From positions 1,488,001 through 1,552,000 of the forward strand of contig NZ_BEWC01000001.1 of the NCBI RefSeq assembly GCF_003112575.1: DNA of 64,000 nt. The letters run 5' to 3'. The stretch's first letter is position 1; each line of letters starts with the position of its first letter. The translations under genes were made by a program, and so were the position numbers. This document shows, piece by piece, positions 51,694-59,820 of the stretch. A model generated the notes under the pieces. It saw nothing but the letters and a program-made list of their open reading frames with translations, searched no databases and had not been told where the DNA came from. Source of the stretch: Streptomyces ardesiacus. GTDB lineage: Bacteria; Actinomycetota; Actinomycetes; Streptomycetales; Streptomycetaceae.

Positions 51694-52311
51694 ATGAGTG
51701 AGATGGGAACGGGATCTGCGACGGCCGGCAGGCGGCGGCCGGCTCGGGAGCGTCTGCTGGTGACTGCAGCACGCCGCTTCTATGCCGACGGCGTGACGGC
51801 CACGGGGATCGACACGATCGTCGCCGAAGCCGGCGTGGCCAAAACAAGCCTGTACAACAACTTTCACTCAAAGGCTGAGCTGGTCAGGGCCTATCTCGAC
51901 GCCCGGCACGAGGAGTGGCTCGCGACGTACCGCACACGACTGGAGGAGACGGTGGGCCCTCGCGAGGCGGTCCTGGCCGTCTTCGACACCTACGCCGATC
52001 ACGCGGAGGCCGCCCAGGCCACCGGCTTCCGCGGCTGCGGCCTGCTCAACGCGGCGGCCGAGCTGCCCGTGGGGGACATAGGGCGTGATGTCGTACGCCG
52101 CCACAAGGAAACGGTCGAGGAACTGATCGGCTGCCACCTCGGACAGCTGCTGCCCTCCCGTCCTGGAGAGGCCGGTGTTCTGGCGGAGCACCTGTCCTTC
52201 CTGCTGGAGGGCGCGATGGCGAGGGCCGGACTGGAAGGCGATGGCAGCCGGCTGGCCCGTGCCCGCACGCTGGCAGCTGCACTGCTGGATGAGGCCATGG
52301 CCGGCTCCTGA
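51694..52311 (+). CDS. TetR-family repressor
   Basis: A 205-residue TetR protein: RERLLVTAARRFYADGVTAT, GIDTIVAEAGVAKTSLYNNF and HSKAELVRAYLDARHEEWLA make the helix-turn-helix; the C-terminal domain (SFLLEGAMARAGLEGDGSRL) is the ligand-binding four-helix part. It probably represses itself and the divergent hydrolase through the palindrome at 51616-51637, releasing on binding a hydrolase substrate. Confidence 0.9.
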   Translation: MSEMGTGSATAGRRRPARERLLVTAARRFYADGVTATGIDTIVAEAGVAKTSLYNNFHSKAELVRAYLDARHEEWLATYRTRLEETVGPREAVLAVFDTYADHAEAAQATGFRGCGLLNAAAELPVGDIGRDVVRRHKETVEELIGCHLGQLLPSRPGEAGVLAEHLSFLLEGAMARAGLEGDGSRLARARTLAAALLDEAMAGS

Positions 52312-52688
52312 ACCCCGCCACTTCATGCCTGCTGCGCCGAACCCCGCTCGCACACGATCACGCCCCACGTGCCCACGAATTCGCTTGTCTTGTCAGGCAT
52401 CCTGGCGAGCTTGCTCTCGGCATACTGCTCCCCCCCTGCGGAGTGCAGCGATCGCGCTTCAGGTGCCGCCTCGCCGTCGGGTGCAGCACACGGGCATCAA
52501 GCGCTGCGCGAGTCCACGCCTGGGCGGGCTGGGAGATGCGACCACCAAGGCCACCGTCAGCTGGTGGCCGGAATGGGTGGCCGTCCTGCCGTCGCCGGGA
52601 CGCCGGATTCTCACGCCGTGACGATTGCCCGCGGCAGCAGGCTCCGTGACGAACCTGCTGCTGAACTGCAGCTGGCCGCAAGGAGAAA
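52312..52688. other. Intergenic, no gene seen
   Basis: No supportable coding frame. It is followed by the terminator of a minus-strand remnant. Confidence 0.3.
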
Positions 52689-52712
52689 CGATCCGACTTC
52701 AGAGTCGGATCG
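52689..52712 (-). terminator. Hairpin terminator of a minus-strand remnant gene
   Basis: A perfect 10-bp stem (CGATCCGACT / AGTCGGATCG) with loop TCAG. Read on the minus strand it is followed by TTTCTCCTT, so it points away from the regulator remnant at 52731-52880. A classical intrinsic terminator. Confidence 0.8.
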
Positions 52713-52730
52713 CTTCACGGCACCGCCCCG

Positions 52731-52880
52731 TCAGCCGCCGACGGCGCGCAGGTGACGTCCGGCCTGTCCCCGGTCCTCGAACAGGGCCGGTGCGAGCCGG
52801 TAGTGCTTGACGCTGCCCACACTCCCGGTAACCTCCAGCCAACCCGCTTCGAGCAGTTCCTTGGCGTGTATCGAAAGTGC
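52731..52880 (-). pseudogene. Winged-helix (ArsR-like) regulator, C-terminal remnant
   Basis: The minus strand reads [20 protein letters not shown], then GSVKHYRLAPALFEDRGQAG and a stop: the recognition helix and wing of an ArsR-type regulator. The first half of the protein is missing at the 52880 side, just before the acetyltransferase promoter region. The terminator at 52689-52712 remains. Confidence 0.6.
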
Positions 52881-52948
52881 TGGTCACCGGCGTGGCGCCG
52901 CCTAAAATGGCATGCGCTCTTCGTCCGGTCGTGCTGGGATCAATCCCT

Positions 52949-53755
52949 ATGAATGATTGCTTTCTCGATGAAGCCGACTTGACGGACAGGATGGAGCGGA
53001 ATCTGGCGGAACACGCCTGCCATCTGCACCGGAGCATGTCCGGTGCGACCGTCACGGAGACCGATGACCTCCTGGTCGCAGACAGCGGCCTGGACGACGA
53101 CACGTTCAACATCGTCGCCGCGGCCCGCTTCACCGCCGGCGACGCCGCGGCCCGTATCTCCGAGACTGCTGGGTCGCTGGCCGACACCGGCCGCGGCTTC
53201 TCCTGGTGGGTGGGACCTGCCTCGACACCGACAGACCTCACCACGCGCCTGACCGTGGCCGGTCTGCCGGTGTCCGAGCGTGAGACGGCGATGTCGGCCG
53301 AGCTGGACGACACCCTGCCGGTTCCCTCTGTCCCGGGTCTGGACATCCGAACGGTGACCACGCCCGAGCAGCTCGCCGACTACGCCACGGTCCTCGCCGC
53401 GAACTGGAATCCACCTGCCGAAACTGTCCGTGACTTCTTCGCCCGGGCTGCTTCCCAGGCGCTGGCCGCGACCTGCCCGGCCCGGTATCTGGTGGGCTAT
53501 GTGGAGGACCGTCCGGTCTGCTCCGCCGAGGTGTTCCACCACGCGGGAGTCGCCGGCATCTACAACATCTCCACCCTGGCCGCCCAGCGCCGGCGCGGCT
53601 ACGGCGGAGCCATCACGCTCGCGGCCCTTCACGCTGCCCGCGAGCGAGACCACCACATCGCGGTCCTGCAGGCGTCTGCCGACGGCGAGCCTGTGTACCG
53701 CCGCCTGGGGTTCCGCGCCTGCGGCCAGTTCCTCGAACACGCCATCAACACTTGA
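52949..53755 (+). CDS. GNAT-family N-acetyltransferase
   Basis: A 268-residue protein. The C-terminal half is a GNAT domain: [20 protein letters not shown] with the acetyl-CoA-binding QRRRGYGGA loop, [20 protein letters not shown] and [16 protein letters not shown]. The N-terminal half (about residues 1-130) is a second, degenerate GNAT-like lobe. The ATG at 52949 is chosen where similarity starts; a GTG 72 bases upstream is also in frame. Substrate unknown. Confidence 0.8.
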   Translation: MNDCFLDEADLTDRMERNLAEHACHLHRSMSGATVTETDDLLVADSGLDDDTFNIVAAARFTAGDAAARISETAGSLADTGRGFSWWVGPASTPTDLTTRLTVAGLPVSERETAMSAELDDTLPVPSVPGLDIRTVTTPEQLADYATVLAANWNPPAETVRDFFARAASQALAATCPARYLVGYVEDRPVCSAEVFHHAGVAGIYNISTLAAQRRRGYGGAITLAALHAARERDHHIAVLQASADGEPVYRRLGFRACGQFLEHAINT

Positions 53756-53794
53756 ACCTCCACGACTCCACGGAGTCCGTCGCCCCTGATTGAG

Positions 53795-53869
53795 CTGGTC
53801 ACAGCCATTCATTGGCAATAGCGGCTCCAGCACTGCCCACTGCTCGTCCGTGAGATCTTTCCGACCCAT
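53795..53869 (-). pseudogene. IS5-family transposase, first 25 codons
   Basis: From the ATG at 53867-53869 the minus strand reads GRKDLTDEQWAVLEPLLPMN, the exact N-terminus expected for an IS5 transposase, and then loses similarity. It complements the plus-strand fragment at 50400-50680. Confidence 0.75.
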
Positions 53870-54097
53870 GGAACGTGATCATTCACAGTCCAAGATTCAC
53901 TTTCGTTACACGGCCTAGCGAGCCGACGGGTCACACAAGAAGCTGCCGAGACCGCCGCACATGCTGCCGCTCTCCTGGTCCACTGGATAGCGACGGGCGC
54001 GATCCGTAAGAAGTAGCTTCTCCCGAACCGCCCGCGCCGGCTGCCGGTCGAATGCGGCTGCACCCTGTGCGCTGCTGCGGCGCCTCAGCCCGGCCTG
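53870..54097. other. Intergenic, no gene seen
   Basis: Relatively AT-rich, includes the former upstream end of the IS5 element. No coding signature. Confidence 0.3.
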
Positions 54098-55141
54098 TCA
54101 GGAGCGTTGAATGCCGCGCAGTGAGTCCAGGAGATCTAGCCCCTCGCGGGCTCTGCGTCCGTAGACGAGAGAAACGAAAGTGATCCCGATGGCTCCGATC
54201 AGTGAGGTAGTCGCCGTGTCCGGCAGGTCAAGGAACGCTACTGAGATGCCGCAGCCGCCTAGCACTACTGCAAGCGCGACCACCTTGAAGCGCTGACCCT
54301 TGGCGGCTTCGGCTGGAGACAAATGGTCAATCTCTGAACCTGGCAACAATTGCCCAATTTTACCTTCGCTGTAGGCGTTGGCGATGTTCGTCAACGCCTC
54401 CGCTAGATCCGGCAGTGCAGTGCGTGCGTCGATGTCGATCGCAGCCTCGTGCTCCTGTAGGGCAGCGATCACTTTGAGGTGGTGGTCACGTAGCTTCCCT
54501 CTGCGTCGCGAACGGCGATGCACGGCCTCGTGTACGTCACTGATGCGCAAGATGCTGACATAGATGCGATCTAGCAATTCCGTGAGATGGCGCAGTTGGC
54601 TTTGCTGCTTCGGGCTCCCGGGTGCGCTCCTGTAGGCCGCCGCAGCCTGGTGGACTGCGCTGGCGGCCCCTGCCGCAAGGTAATGACTGCTTCCACTTTC
54701 GCCCTTCAGGCGATCCGTCTGCCAGCGGAGGATGACGGACAAGAACAGGCCGATCCCGGTGAGGAAAATGCCTGCGCCAACAAGGGCAATCAAGGCCAGC
54801 GCAATACCCCCGGCGAACATGACTGGGTTGCTGTCGCTTACGGTATCCCACAGCTCGGAGAGCGTAAACTCGTCGGAGTCGAGACCGAAAGGAGGGTCGT
54901 CTGCAAGCCGAAGTGCGGCGTCCACTAACTCAATGTTCAGCCGCAACGCCAGAAGAGGGATGTACAGGAAGATGAAGAGGGAGACTGTTGCACCCCAAAT
55001 TCCAGGAGCGGACGCGTAGTATCGTCGGATAAGAACGCGAGTTCTTCCTGACGGAAGAACGGGAGTGCCTAGTATCAGGATAGCTTCGTTCATTTCCCGG
55101 ATCGCCTTATCGGCCGCTACCCGCCGCCACGCTCCCGCCAT
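54098..55141 (-). CDS. Membrane protein of unknown function, lower-GC insert
   Basis: A 347-residue protein with four clear membrane helices in two pairs (VSLFIFLYIPLLALRLN and AGGIALALIALVGAGIFLTG with a following segment near the N-terminus; KVVALAVVLGGCGISVAFLD and SLIGAIGITFVSLVYGRRAR at the C-terminus) separated by a long helical, charged middle (residues about 150-290). The ATG at 55139-55141 has AAGGGGGCAGGG upstream. GC content and codon use are visibly lower than in the neighbours, suggesting recent acquisition. Architecture recalls two-membrane-pair effector or envelope proteins, but I do not recognise a family. Confidence 0.7.
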   Translation of the reverse strand: MAGAWRRVAADKAIREMNEAILILGTPVLPSGRTRVLIRRYYASAPGIWGATVSLFIFLYIPLLALRLNIELVDAALRLADDPPFGLDSDEFTLSELWDTVSDSNPVMFAGGIALALIALVGAGIFLTGIGLFLSVILRWQTDRLKGESGSSHYLAAGAASAVHQAAAAYRSAPGSPKQQSQLRHLTELLDRIYVSILRISDVHEAVHRRSRRRGKLRDHHLKVIAALQEHEAAIDIDARTALPDLAEALTNIANAYSEGKIGQLLPGSEIDHLSPAEAAKGQRFKVVALAVVLGGCGISVAFLDLPDTATTSLIGAIGITFVSLVYGRRAREGLDLLDSLRGIQRS

Positions 55142-55295
55142 CCCTGCCCCCTTCTTGATGTGGGCTGAGCAATCTAGCAACCCCGACGACTCCGGCGGAC
55201 GTTGGTCTCCCTCGCCGAGCGCTGCCGCCTCCGTACCAGTTGACCAAGAACCCGATGCCCAGGACCGAGTCACCAGCCCGAGAAAGGCCAGCGCC

Positions 55296-55364
55296 ATGAT
55301 CGAACAGCCCTGCCCCTTCAGCGAGATCGCCGCAGGCCGCGCCCCCGCACAGATCGTCCGGTGA
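55296..55364 (+). pseudogene. HIT-family protein, 22-codon N-terminal fragment
   Basis: MIEQPCPFSEIAAGRAPAQ followed by a stop is the start of a HIT (histidine triad) nucleotide hydrolase, in which PCPFCEIAAG is diagnostic; one Cys is changed to Ser. The rest was lost next to the transposase gene. Promoter-like sequence may still be present. Confidence 0.7.
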
Positions 55365-55444
55365 CCAGGAGCGTGGGTCAGTAACGAGGTTGTGAGCGAA
55401 TGAGTCGGGGGCGTGCTGGTCTGGCGGTTCGGCTGGTGAGTGAT

Positions 55445-56428
55445 TCAGCGGGTCGTCGGGGTGACGGGCACGAGTGCGGTGCTCGGCTTGCGGTGGGTGG
55501 CACGTTGGGCGGAGCGGTCGGAGACCAGGCCGGCGATGGCGCGGTGGGTGGCCGAGTAGTGCTCGCGACGTCCGAGGAACCGCTGCAAGGGGCGCCACTG
55601 CTTGTGCTCGGCGTTGGCGTGCTCGACGCAGATCCGGCGCGAGGATTGGCGGCGGCGCATCTCACGCCATCCGTACCGCTCGGTCAGCGGCACGTCCTCC
55701 AAGTCCTTCGGCTTCTTCGGCGGTGCCGAGATCTGGTCGGGGAACTCGTTGGCCAGGCCCCGGCAGCCCTCGTCGACCTCGACTCTCACGTCCGGATGGA
55801 GGCGGAGCTGTTCGGCGATACCCTCGGTGCGCATCGCGGTCTGGTCGTGCATTCTTCCGGGCCGGTCGGCCCCGGACCACAGGGTGCGACCCTGAGCGTC
55901 GCTGATGGTGGTGGTCTTCATGGTGTTCTGTTTCTTCTTGCCGGAAACGACCACACAGCGGCCGGGTCGGTGGGCCCTGGGGCGGCGGACCTGGGTCTCG
56001 GTACCGTCGATGCGGAGCGTGATCCCTTCGGCTGCGGCGTAGGCGAAGACATCGGCCAGCGTATACAGCCGAAGCCCCGGCCGGTCGGGGAAGGCGAAGC
56101 CCCGCGCGGCCAGCAGCGGACGGATCTCGCCGATCGCCCTGGTGATGGTGGACCGCTCCAGGCCGTAGATTTCCGCGAGGGCGGCGTGCGGGGGTTGGTG
56201 ACGCAGGTGGACCAGGGTGACCAGCACCCGGTCGGTGAAGACGAGATCGTGCTTCGGTCCGGCACCAGGCAGCTGCCTGCGGTTGCCGCCGCGCCGCTCG
56301 TGCAGTGCGGACTCACAGCGCGCGGTCCACGGCCCGGCCAGCTCGTCGATCAAACCGCCGAGATGTGCACGGGAGATGCCGGTGAAGGCAGGATGGGACA
56401 AGGCCGCACGGGCCCATTCCTTCGTCAT
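55445..56428 (-). CDS. DDE transposase (IS5-like, DDE_4/HARBI1-type)
   Basis: An intact 327-residue transposase: the N-terminal helix-turn-helix region (KHDLVFTDRVLVTLVHLRHQ; AALAEIYGLERSTITRAIGE) and a DDE domain (GITLRIDGTETQVRRPRAHR with the first Asp; TLWSGADRPGRMHDQTAMRT with the second; ICVEHANAEHKQWRPLQRFL with the Glu). ATG at 56426-56428; a GTG one codon earlier is also possible. I could not identify convincing terminal inverted repeats. It lies between the HIT fragment and the hydrolase gene. Confidence 0.82.
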   Translation of the reverse strand: MTKEWARAALSHPAFTGISRAHLGGLIDELAGPWTARCESALHERRGGNRRQLPGAGPKHDLVFTDRVLVTLVHLRHQPPHAALAEIYGLERSTITRAIGEIRPLLAARGFAFPDRPGLRLYTLADVFAYAAAEGITLRIDGTETQVRRPRAHRPGRCVVVSGKKKQNTMKTTTISDAQGRTLWSGADRPGRMHDQTAMRTEGIAEQLRLHPDVRVEVDEGCRGLANEFPDQISAPPKKPKDLEDVPLTERYGWREMRRRQSSRRICVEHANAEHKQWRPLQRFLGRREHYSATHRAIAGLVSDRSAQRATHRKPSTALVPVTPTTR

Positions 56429-56479
56429 CACACATGAGGAACCCGCGCGGCTCTCTCCGCGTTACGGGCCGCTTGGGCG

Positions 56480-57259
56480 CTATCGCTGGTTGTGGTCCGA
56501 GAGCGCTGCTGCGGTGGCGCGGGCGAAGCCTTCCGGGTTGTCCAGCATGATGTTGTGCCCGCAGTCCGGGATGGAGACCACGGCCACCCCGGCTTCGGTG
56601 AGCGCATCGGTGCCCGGGAGTGGGCTGTCGGCCTCGGGCAGCAGGTAGGTGCGGGGGATTTTCAGGTCCAGCAGTTGCTCACGCATGGTGGGGACGGTGC
56701 CGCGGGTGAGGTGGACCGCGCTGCGATGCAGGGCCTCCCGGCCTGCCAGGCGCATCGTGGACCACCAGTGGGAACCAGCCCGGTCTCGGATCTCTTCCCA
56801 GCCGCCCGCCAGGAACTCCTCCTCGGAGTACGCGGCGATGCCGCTGCTGCCCGTGGCACCCGGTGCGGGCGGGATCGGGTCAAGGTTGGCGTCGACCAGG
56901 ACCAGGCGGGAGACCAGTTGGGGGTGCCGGGCGGCCAGGACGATGGCCACAGAGCCCCCCATGCTGTGCGCGATCAACTCGGCGCCCGTGACACCCGCGC
57001 TGGTCAGGGCCGCGGCAAGGGCTTCGGCGTGGGATTCCAGGGTGTAGTCGAAGTCCGTCGGCCGGTCGCTGATGCCGTGCCCGAGCAAGTCGATCAGCAG
57101 CGATCGACGTCCGGCGAGCAGAGGATGAACCGCAACCTCCGCGAAGTAGGCCGGCGACGTGGCGCCCAGACCATGGACGTAGACACGGGACGGCTCCTGT
57201 CCCGGCAGCTCAACCCAGCGGATCTGGCCGCCCTCGGCCGTCACGGCGGCGTTGCGCAC
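56480..57259 (-). CDS. Alpha/beta hydrolase with Ser nucleophile
   Basis: A 259-residue hydrolase: SRVYVHGLGATSPAYFAEVA (HG loop), LIDLLGHGISDRPTDFDYTL, LIAHSMGGSVAIVLAARHPQ (nucleophile Ser), and SIPDCGHNIMLDNPEGFARA (catalytic His). These are the marks of an esterase/lipase-like alpha/beta hydrolase. The substrate is unknown. A GNAT gene starts divergently 228 bases away. Confidence 0.85.
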   Translation of the reverse strand: MRNAAVTAEGGQIRWVELPGQEPSRVYVHGLGATSPAYFAEVAVHPLLAGRRSLLIDLLGHGISDRPTDFDYTLESHAEALAAALTSAGVTGAELIAHSMGGSVAIVLAARHPQLVSRLVLVDANLDPIPPAPGATGSSGIAAYSEEEFLAGGWEEIRDRAGSHWWSTMRLAGREALHRSAVHLTRGTVPTMREQLLDLKIPRTYLLPEADSPLPGTDALTEAGVAVVSIPDCGHNIMLDNPEGFARATAAALSDHNQR

Positions 57260-57486
57260 AGTCTGCTGCCCTTCACTCCGGATCGACGGAGAGACGAGAG
57301 TAACGCCCCGGGCTTCGGTGCACCGCCACCGCCCCCAGCACTGGACGTTGCGCGGTCACCAGAGGCCTCGAGCCTCGATCAAGACACCCCACCTGATTTC
57401 GTTCACAACGTCGTAACGGCTTGGCTTCCGCCGAGGCTGGAGTGCCGCGTCTCGGCTGTGTCTTGGGGTGGCCTAGGCTGCGGGTC

Positions 57487-58062
57487 ATGAATGCGGCCAT
57501 GACCAGCGGTGTGACCACGGAGCCTGCCGTCCTTGACGCTATGGAGCTGGCTTCCGATCCGGAGCTGGAGGCCGGTTTTGCCGAGTCGGCCCACCAGATC
57601 CTGGCGGGCCTGGTCAGTAAAGGTGCTGCACTGGGCTGGGTCGAACCGCCCTCGCGGGATGAGGTGGCGGAACTTCTCGGCCACGTCGTCTCCGCGGTGC
57701 AGGCCGGGGATGCGGCCTTGCGGGCCGCTTACCTCGAGGGTCGGCTTGTCGGGTTGGGGTACTGGCTCCGCTACGCCCGACCGACCCATCGTCCCCACGC
57801 CGATCTGGAGAAGATCGCGGTAGATGCTGCTGCCCATGGTCGTGGTGTCGGCCGAGCGCTGGCTGCTGCCTTGATCGCTGACGCCCGGGAGGTGGGTATC
57901 GAGGTCCTTACTCTGGACGCCCGTGGCGACAACGCCAATGCCCTGCACCTCTACCGGTCGCTGGGCTTCACCGAATACGGCCGTCTGCCCGGCTTCGTCG
58001 CCGTCGGCGAACGCCGCTACGACAAGGTCTTCTACATGCTGGACTTCCGCCGGGAAGGCTGA
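57487..58062 (+). CDS. GNAT-family N-acetyltransferase
   Basis: A 191-residue single GNAT domain: LEGRLVGLGYWLRYARPTHR, EKIAVDAAAHGRGVGRALAA with the acetyl-CoA loop HGRGVGRAL, and ALHLYRSLGFTEYGRLPGFV. The ATG at 57487 is preferred; an upstream ATG in frame would add 22 residues of no similarity. Substrate unknown. Confidence 0.85.
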   Translation: MNAAMTSGVTTEPAVLDAMELASDPELEAGFAESAHQILAGLVSKGAALGWVEPPSRDEVAELLGHVVSAVQAGDAALRAAYLEGRLVGLGYWLRYARPTHRPHADLEKIAVDAAAHGRGVGRALAAALIADAREVGIEVLTLDARGDNANALHLYRSLGFTEYGRLPGFVAVGERRYDKVFYMLDFRREG

Positions 58063-58121
58063 CCTGAGCACGCACGGGGCCCGGCGGTGCCCCGCTGGAG
58101 CTTCGCGGTCTTTCATGCGAG

Positions 58122-59189
58122 ATGATCACGATATGCGTGGTGAGGAGCACCTCGCTGCGCCAGGCATCCCCCGGGCAGCTTGTTGTTCTCTTCACTGATC
58201 CCGACCGCATCGTCCGTCGGTTCGCCTACCGGTTGGCCGTCGACGGCCAACTGCTCCGTCCCGCCGAGCTGGCCGGCGCGGCCGCCCGGGACCAGGACCC
58301 TGTGGTCCAGGACCTGTGTGCCACAGCGGCGCTCACGGCTCCGCGGGATGAGGAGGGCTACGAGAGTGTGCTGCCTCCGCTGCTGTCCGCACGCAGCCCC
58401 CGTGTCCGGTCGGCCGGCGTCACCGCGCTGAGACGGGCAGGGCGCTCGAAGCAGGCGGAGCCGTTTCTCAGTGACCGTTCCGCGCTCGTGCGTGCGTGTG
58501 CCCGCAACGTCGTACGACAGCAGGGTGGTGACCCGGCGGCCTGGTACCGGGAGCGTTGCAAGGCACCCAACGAATCCGAGTTGCTGCCCGGCGCAGTCAT
58601 CGGGTTGGCCGAGTGCGGGAACCGCGCGGACGCCGGGCTGCTGCGGCCGCTGCTCGCGCACCCGGCGGCCGGGGTGCGGGCGCGAGCCGTGGCAGGCTTG
58701 CGGGCGCTGGACTGCGCGGATGTGAAGCAGATGCGGCCGCTCCTCGACGACCCTGCCGCCGAGGTCGTCCGCGAGACCGCCACCGTCCTGCTGCCCTCGG
58801 CCAAGGAACTGCCCGCCGACCGGCTACTGGAGCGCACCAGCTCCCAGCGGCCGCGGCACGTTTGCGTCGGCGCGTTCCGGCTGCTCGACGCGCACGGCGG
58901 CATCGTGGCGCAGCGGGCGGCGGTCGGTCTGCTCGCAGACCGCGATATGAAGCTGCGCACCTGGGCCGCGCAATCAGTGCAGCGCTGGCGACCGTCCCCG
59001 GACGGCCGGCGCGGCGATGCGGAGGTGGGTGAACTGCTCGACCGCAGCCGACATCTCTTCAGCGATTTCGTACTGCGCCGGCGCAAGTGGGAACCCGGGT
59101 GGCTGGCTGAGACTGCACCCCGGTCCAGAACTCCGCTCAACACTCGCCGCCCGGTGGCTCTGGTGACAGCACACCAGCCTGCTATGTGA
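58122..59189 (+). CDS. HEAT-repeat protein
   Basis: A 355-residue all-helical protein of repeated units of about 30-35 residues (for example DPDRIVRRFAYRLAVDGQLL; SPRVRSAGVTALRRAGRSKQ; HPAAGVRARAVAGLRALDCA; DPAAEVVRETATVLLPSAKE), each with the D/P...VR..A pattern of PBS-lyase HEAT repeats. Such solenoids are binding scaffolds. The N-terminus may be shortened: the first repeat is met only after 16 residues without similarity. Function unknown. Confidence 0.75.
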   Translation: MITICVVRSTSLRQASPGQLVVLFTDPDRIVRRFAYRLAVDGQLLRPAELAGAAARDQDPVVQDLCATAALTAPRDEEGYESVLPPLLSARSPRVRSAGVTALRRAGRSKQAEPFLSDRSALVRACARNVVRQQGGDPAAWYRERCKAPNESELLPGAVIGLAECGNRADAGLLRPLLAHPAAGVRARAVAGLRALDCADVKQMRPLLDDPAAEVVRETATVLLPSAKELPADRLLERTSSQRPRHVCVGAFRLLDAHGGIVAQRAAVGLLADRDMKLRTWAAQSVQRWRPSPDGRRGDAEVGELLDRSRHLFSDFVLRRRKWEPGWLAETAPRSRTPLNTRRPVALVTAHQPAM

Positions 59190-59247
59190 CAGCTATCGTG
59201 CTTTGGCTCGACGCCCTTCCTGCTTCCGGCTCCAGCGCTCTGACTGC

Positions 59248-59805
59248 CTACAGCTCGAACTGCAGGTCGACGATGTCCTTGAGTTCGACTTCGAGGCCGT
59301 GGGCGCGGCGCCCGTTGTCGCGGAAGTAGACCTCTCCCAGGGCCTCGGCCGCGAGATCGCGGAGGTCGTCTTCGTCGACGCCGGCCTCCTGGGCCTGGAG
59401 GAGGCTGGCGGCGTGGTGGGGCGGCAGGGCGAGGGTGAGGTGACGTACGCGGGCCTGGTCGGTGCTGCCGGCGGCGGCGGTGTAGCCGAATCTCGCCTGT
59501 ACATCGATCATGATGCCGCTCGTGGTGGCCGCGGCTTGTTTCGCCTTGGCCCTGATCTGCGGCTGCCAGCGCGTACGGACCTCACGTTCCAGTCGGTGGG
59601 CGAGCTGTGGCCGGGGCCTTTTGAACTGGTTGTTCACATACCGCTCCACCGTGCGCTGGCTGATGCCGAGCAGCTCGGCCACGCGCCGGGTGCTGTGCTG
59701 GTGCTGCCGGACCAGATAACGCATCTGTGCCCCCGCCGACTTGGGGACCGGACGCGTGAACGCGCCCTGCACGGCCTTGTCGAGTTCTTCTCCCACCGTG
59801 ACCAT
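59248..59805 (-). CDS. tpg: Telomere terminal protein Tpg
   Basis: The protein-primer of Streptomyces linear ends, 185 residues from the ATG at 59803-59805, which fits the family length and has GGGAG at a good distance; a TTG three codons earlier leaves no room for the ribosome site. STRRVAELLGISQRTVERYV is the helix-turn-helix, followed by RPRPQLAHRLEREVRTRWQP and SGIMIDVQARFGYTAAAGST. A threonine in this last region primes replication in characterised Tpg proteins. The C-terminal HLTLALPPHHAASLLQAQEA is also conserved. It is six bases downstream of tap and translationally linked. Confidence 0.93.
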   Translation of the reverse strand: MVTVGEELDKAVQGAFTRPVPKSAGAQMRYLVRQHQHSTRRVAELLGISQRTVERYVNNQFKRPRPQLAHRLEREVRTRWQPQIRAKAKQAAATTSGIMIDVQARFGYTAAAGSTDQARVRHLTLALPPHHAASLLQAQEAGVDEDDLRDLAAEALGEVYFRDNGRRAHGLEVELKDIVDLQFEL

Positions 59806-59820
59806 CGCCTGCAACGCTCC

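Noticed and set aside
52312..52688. A small gene after the TetR repressor
   Set aside because: Frames are short, Arg/Ser-rich and typical of non-coding high-GC DNA.
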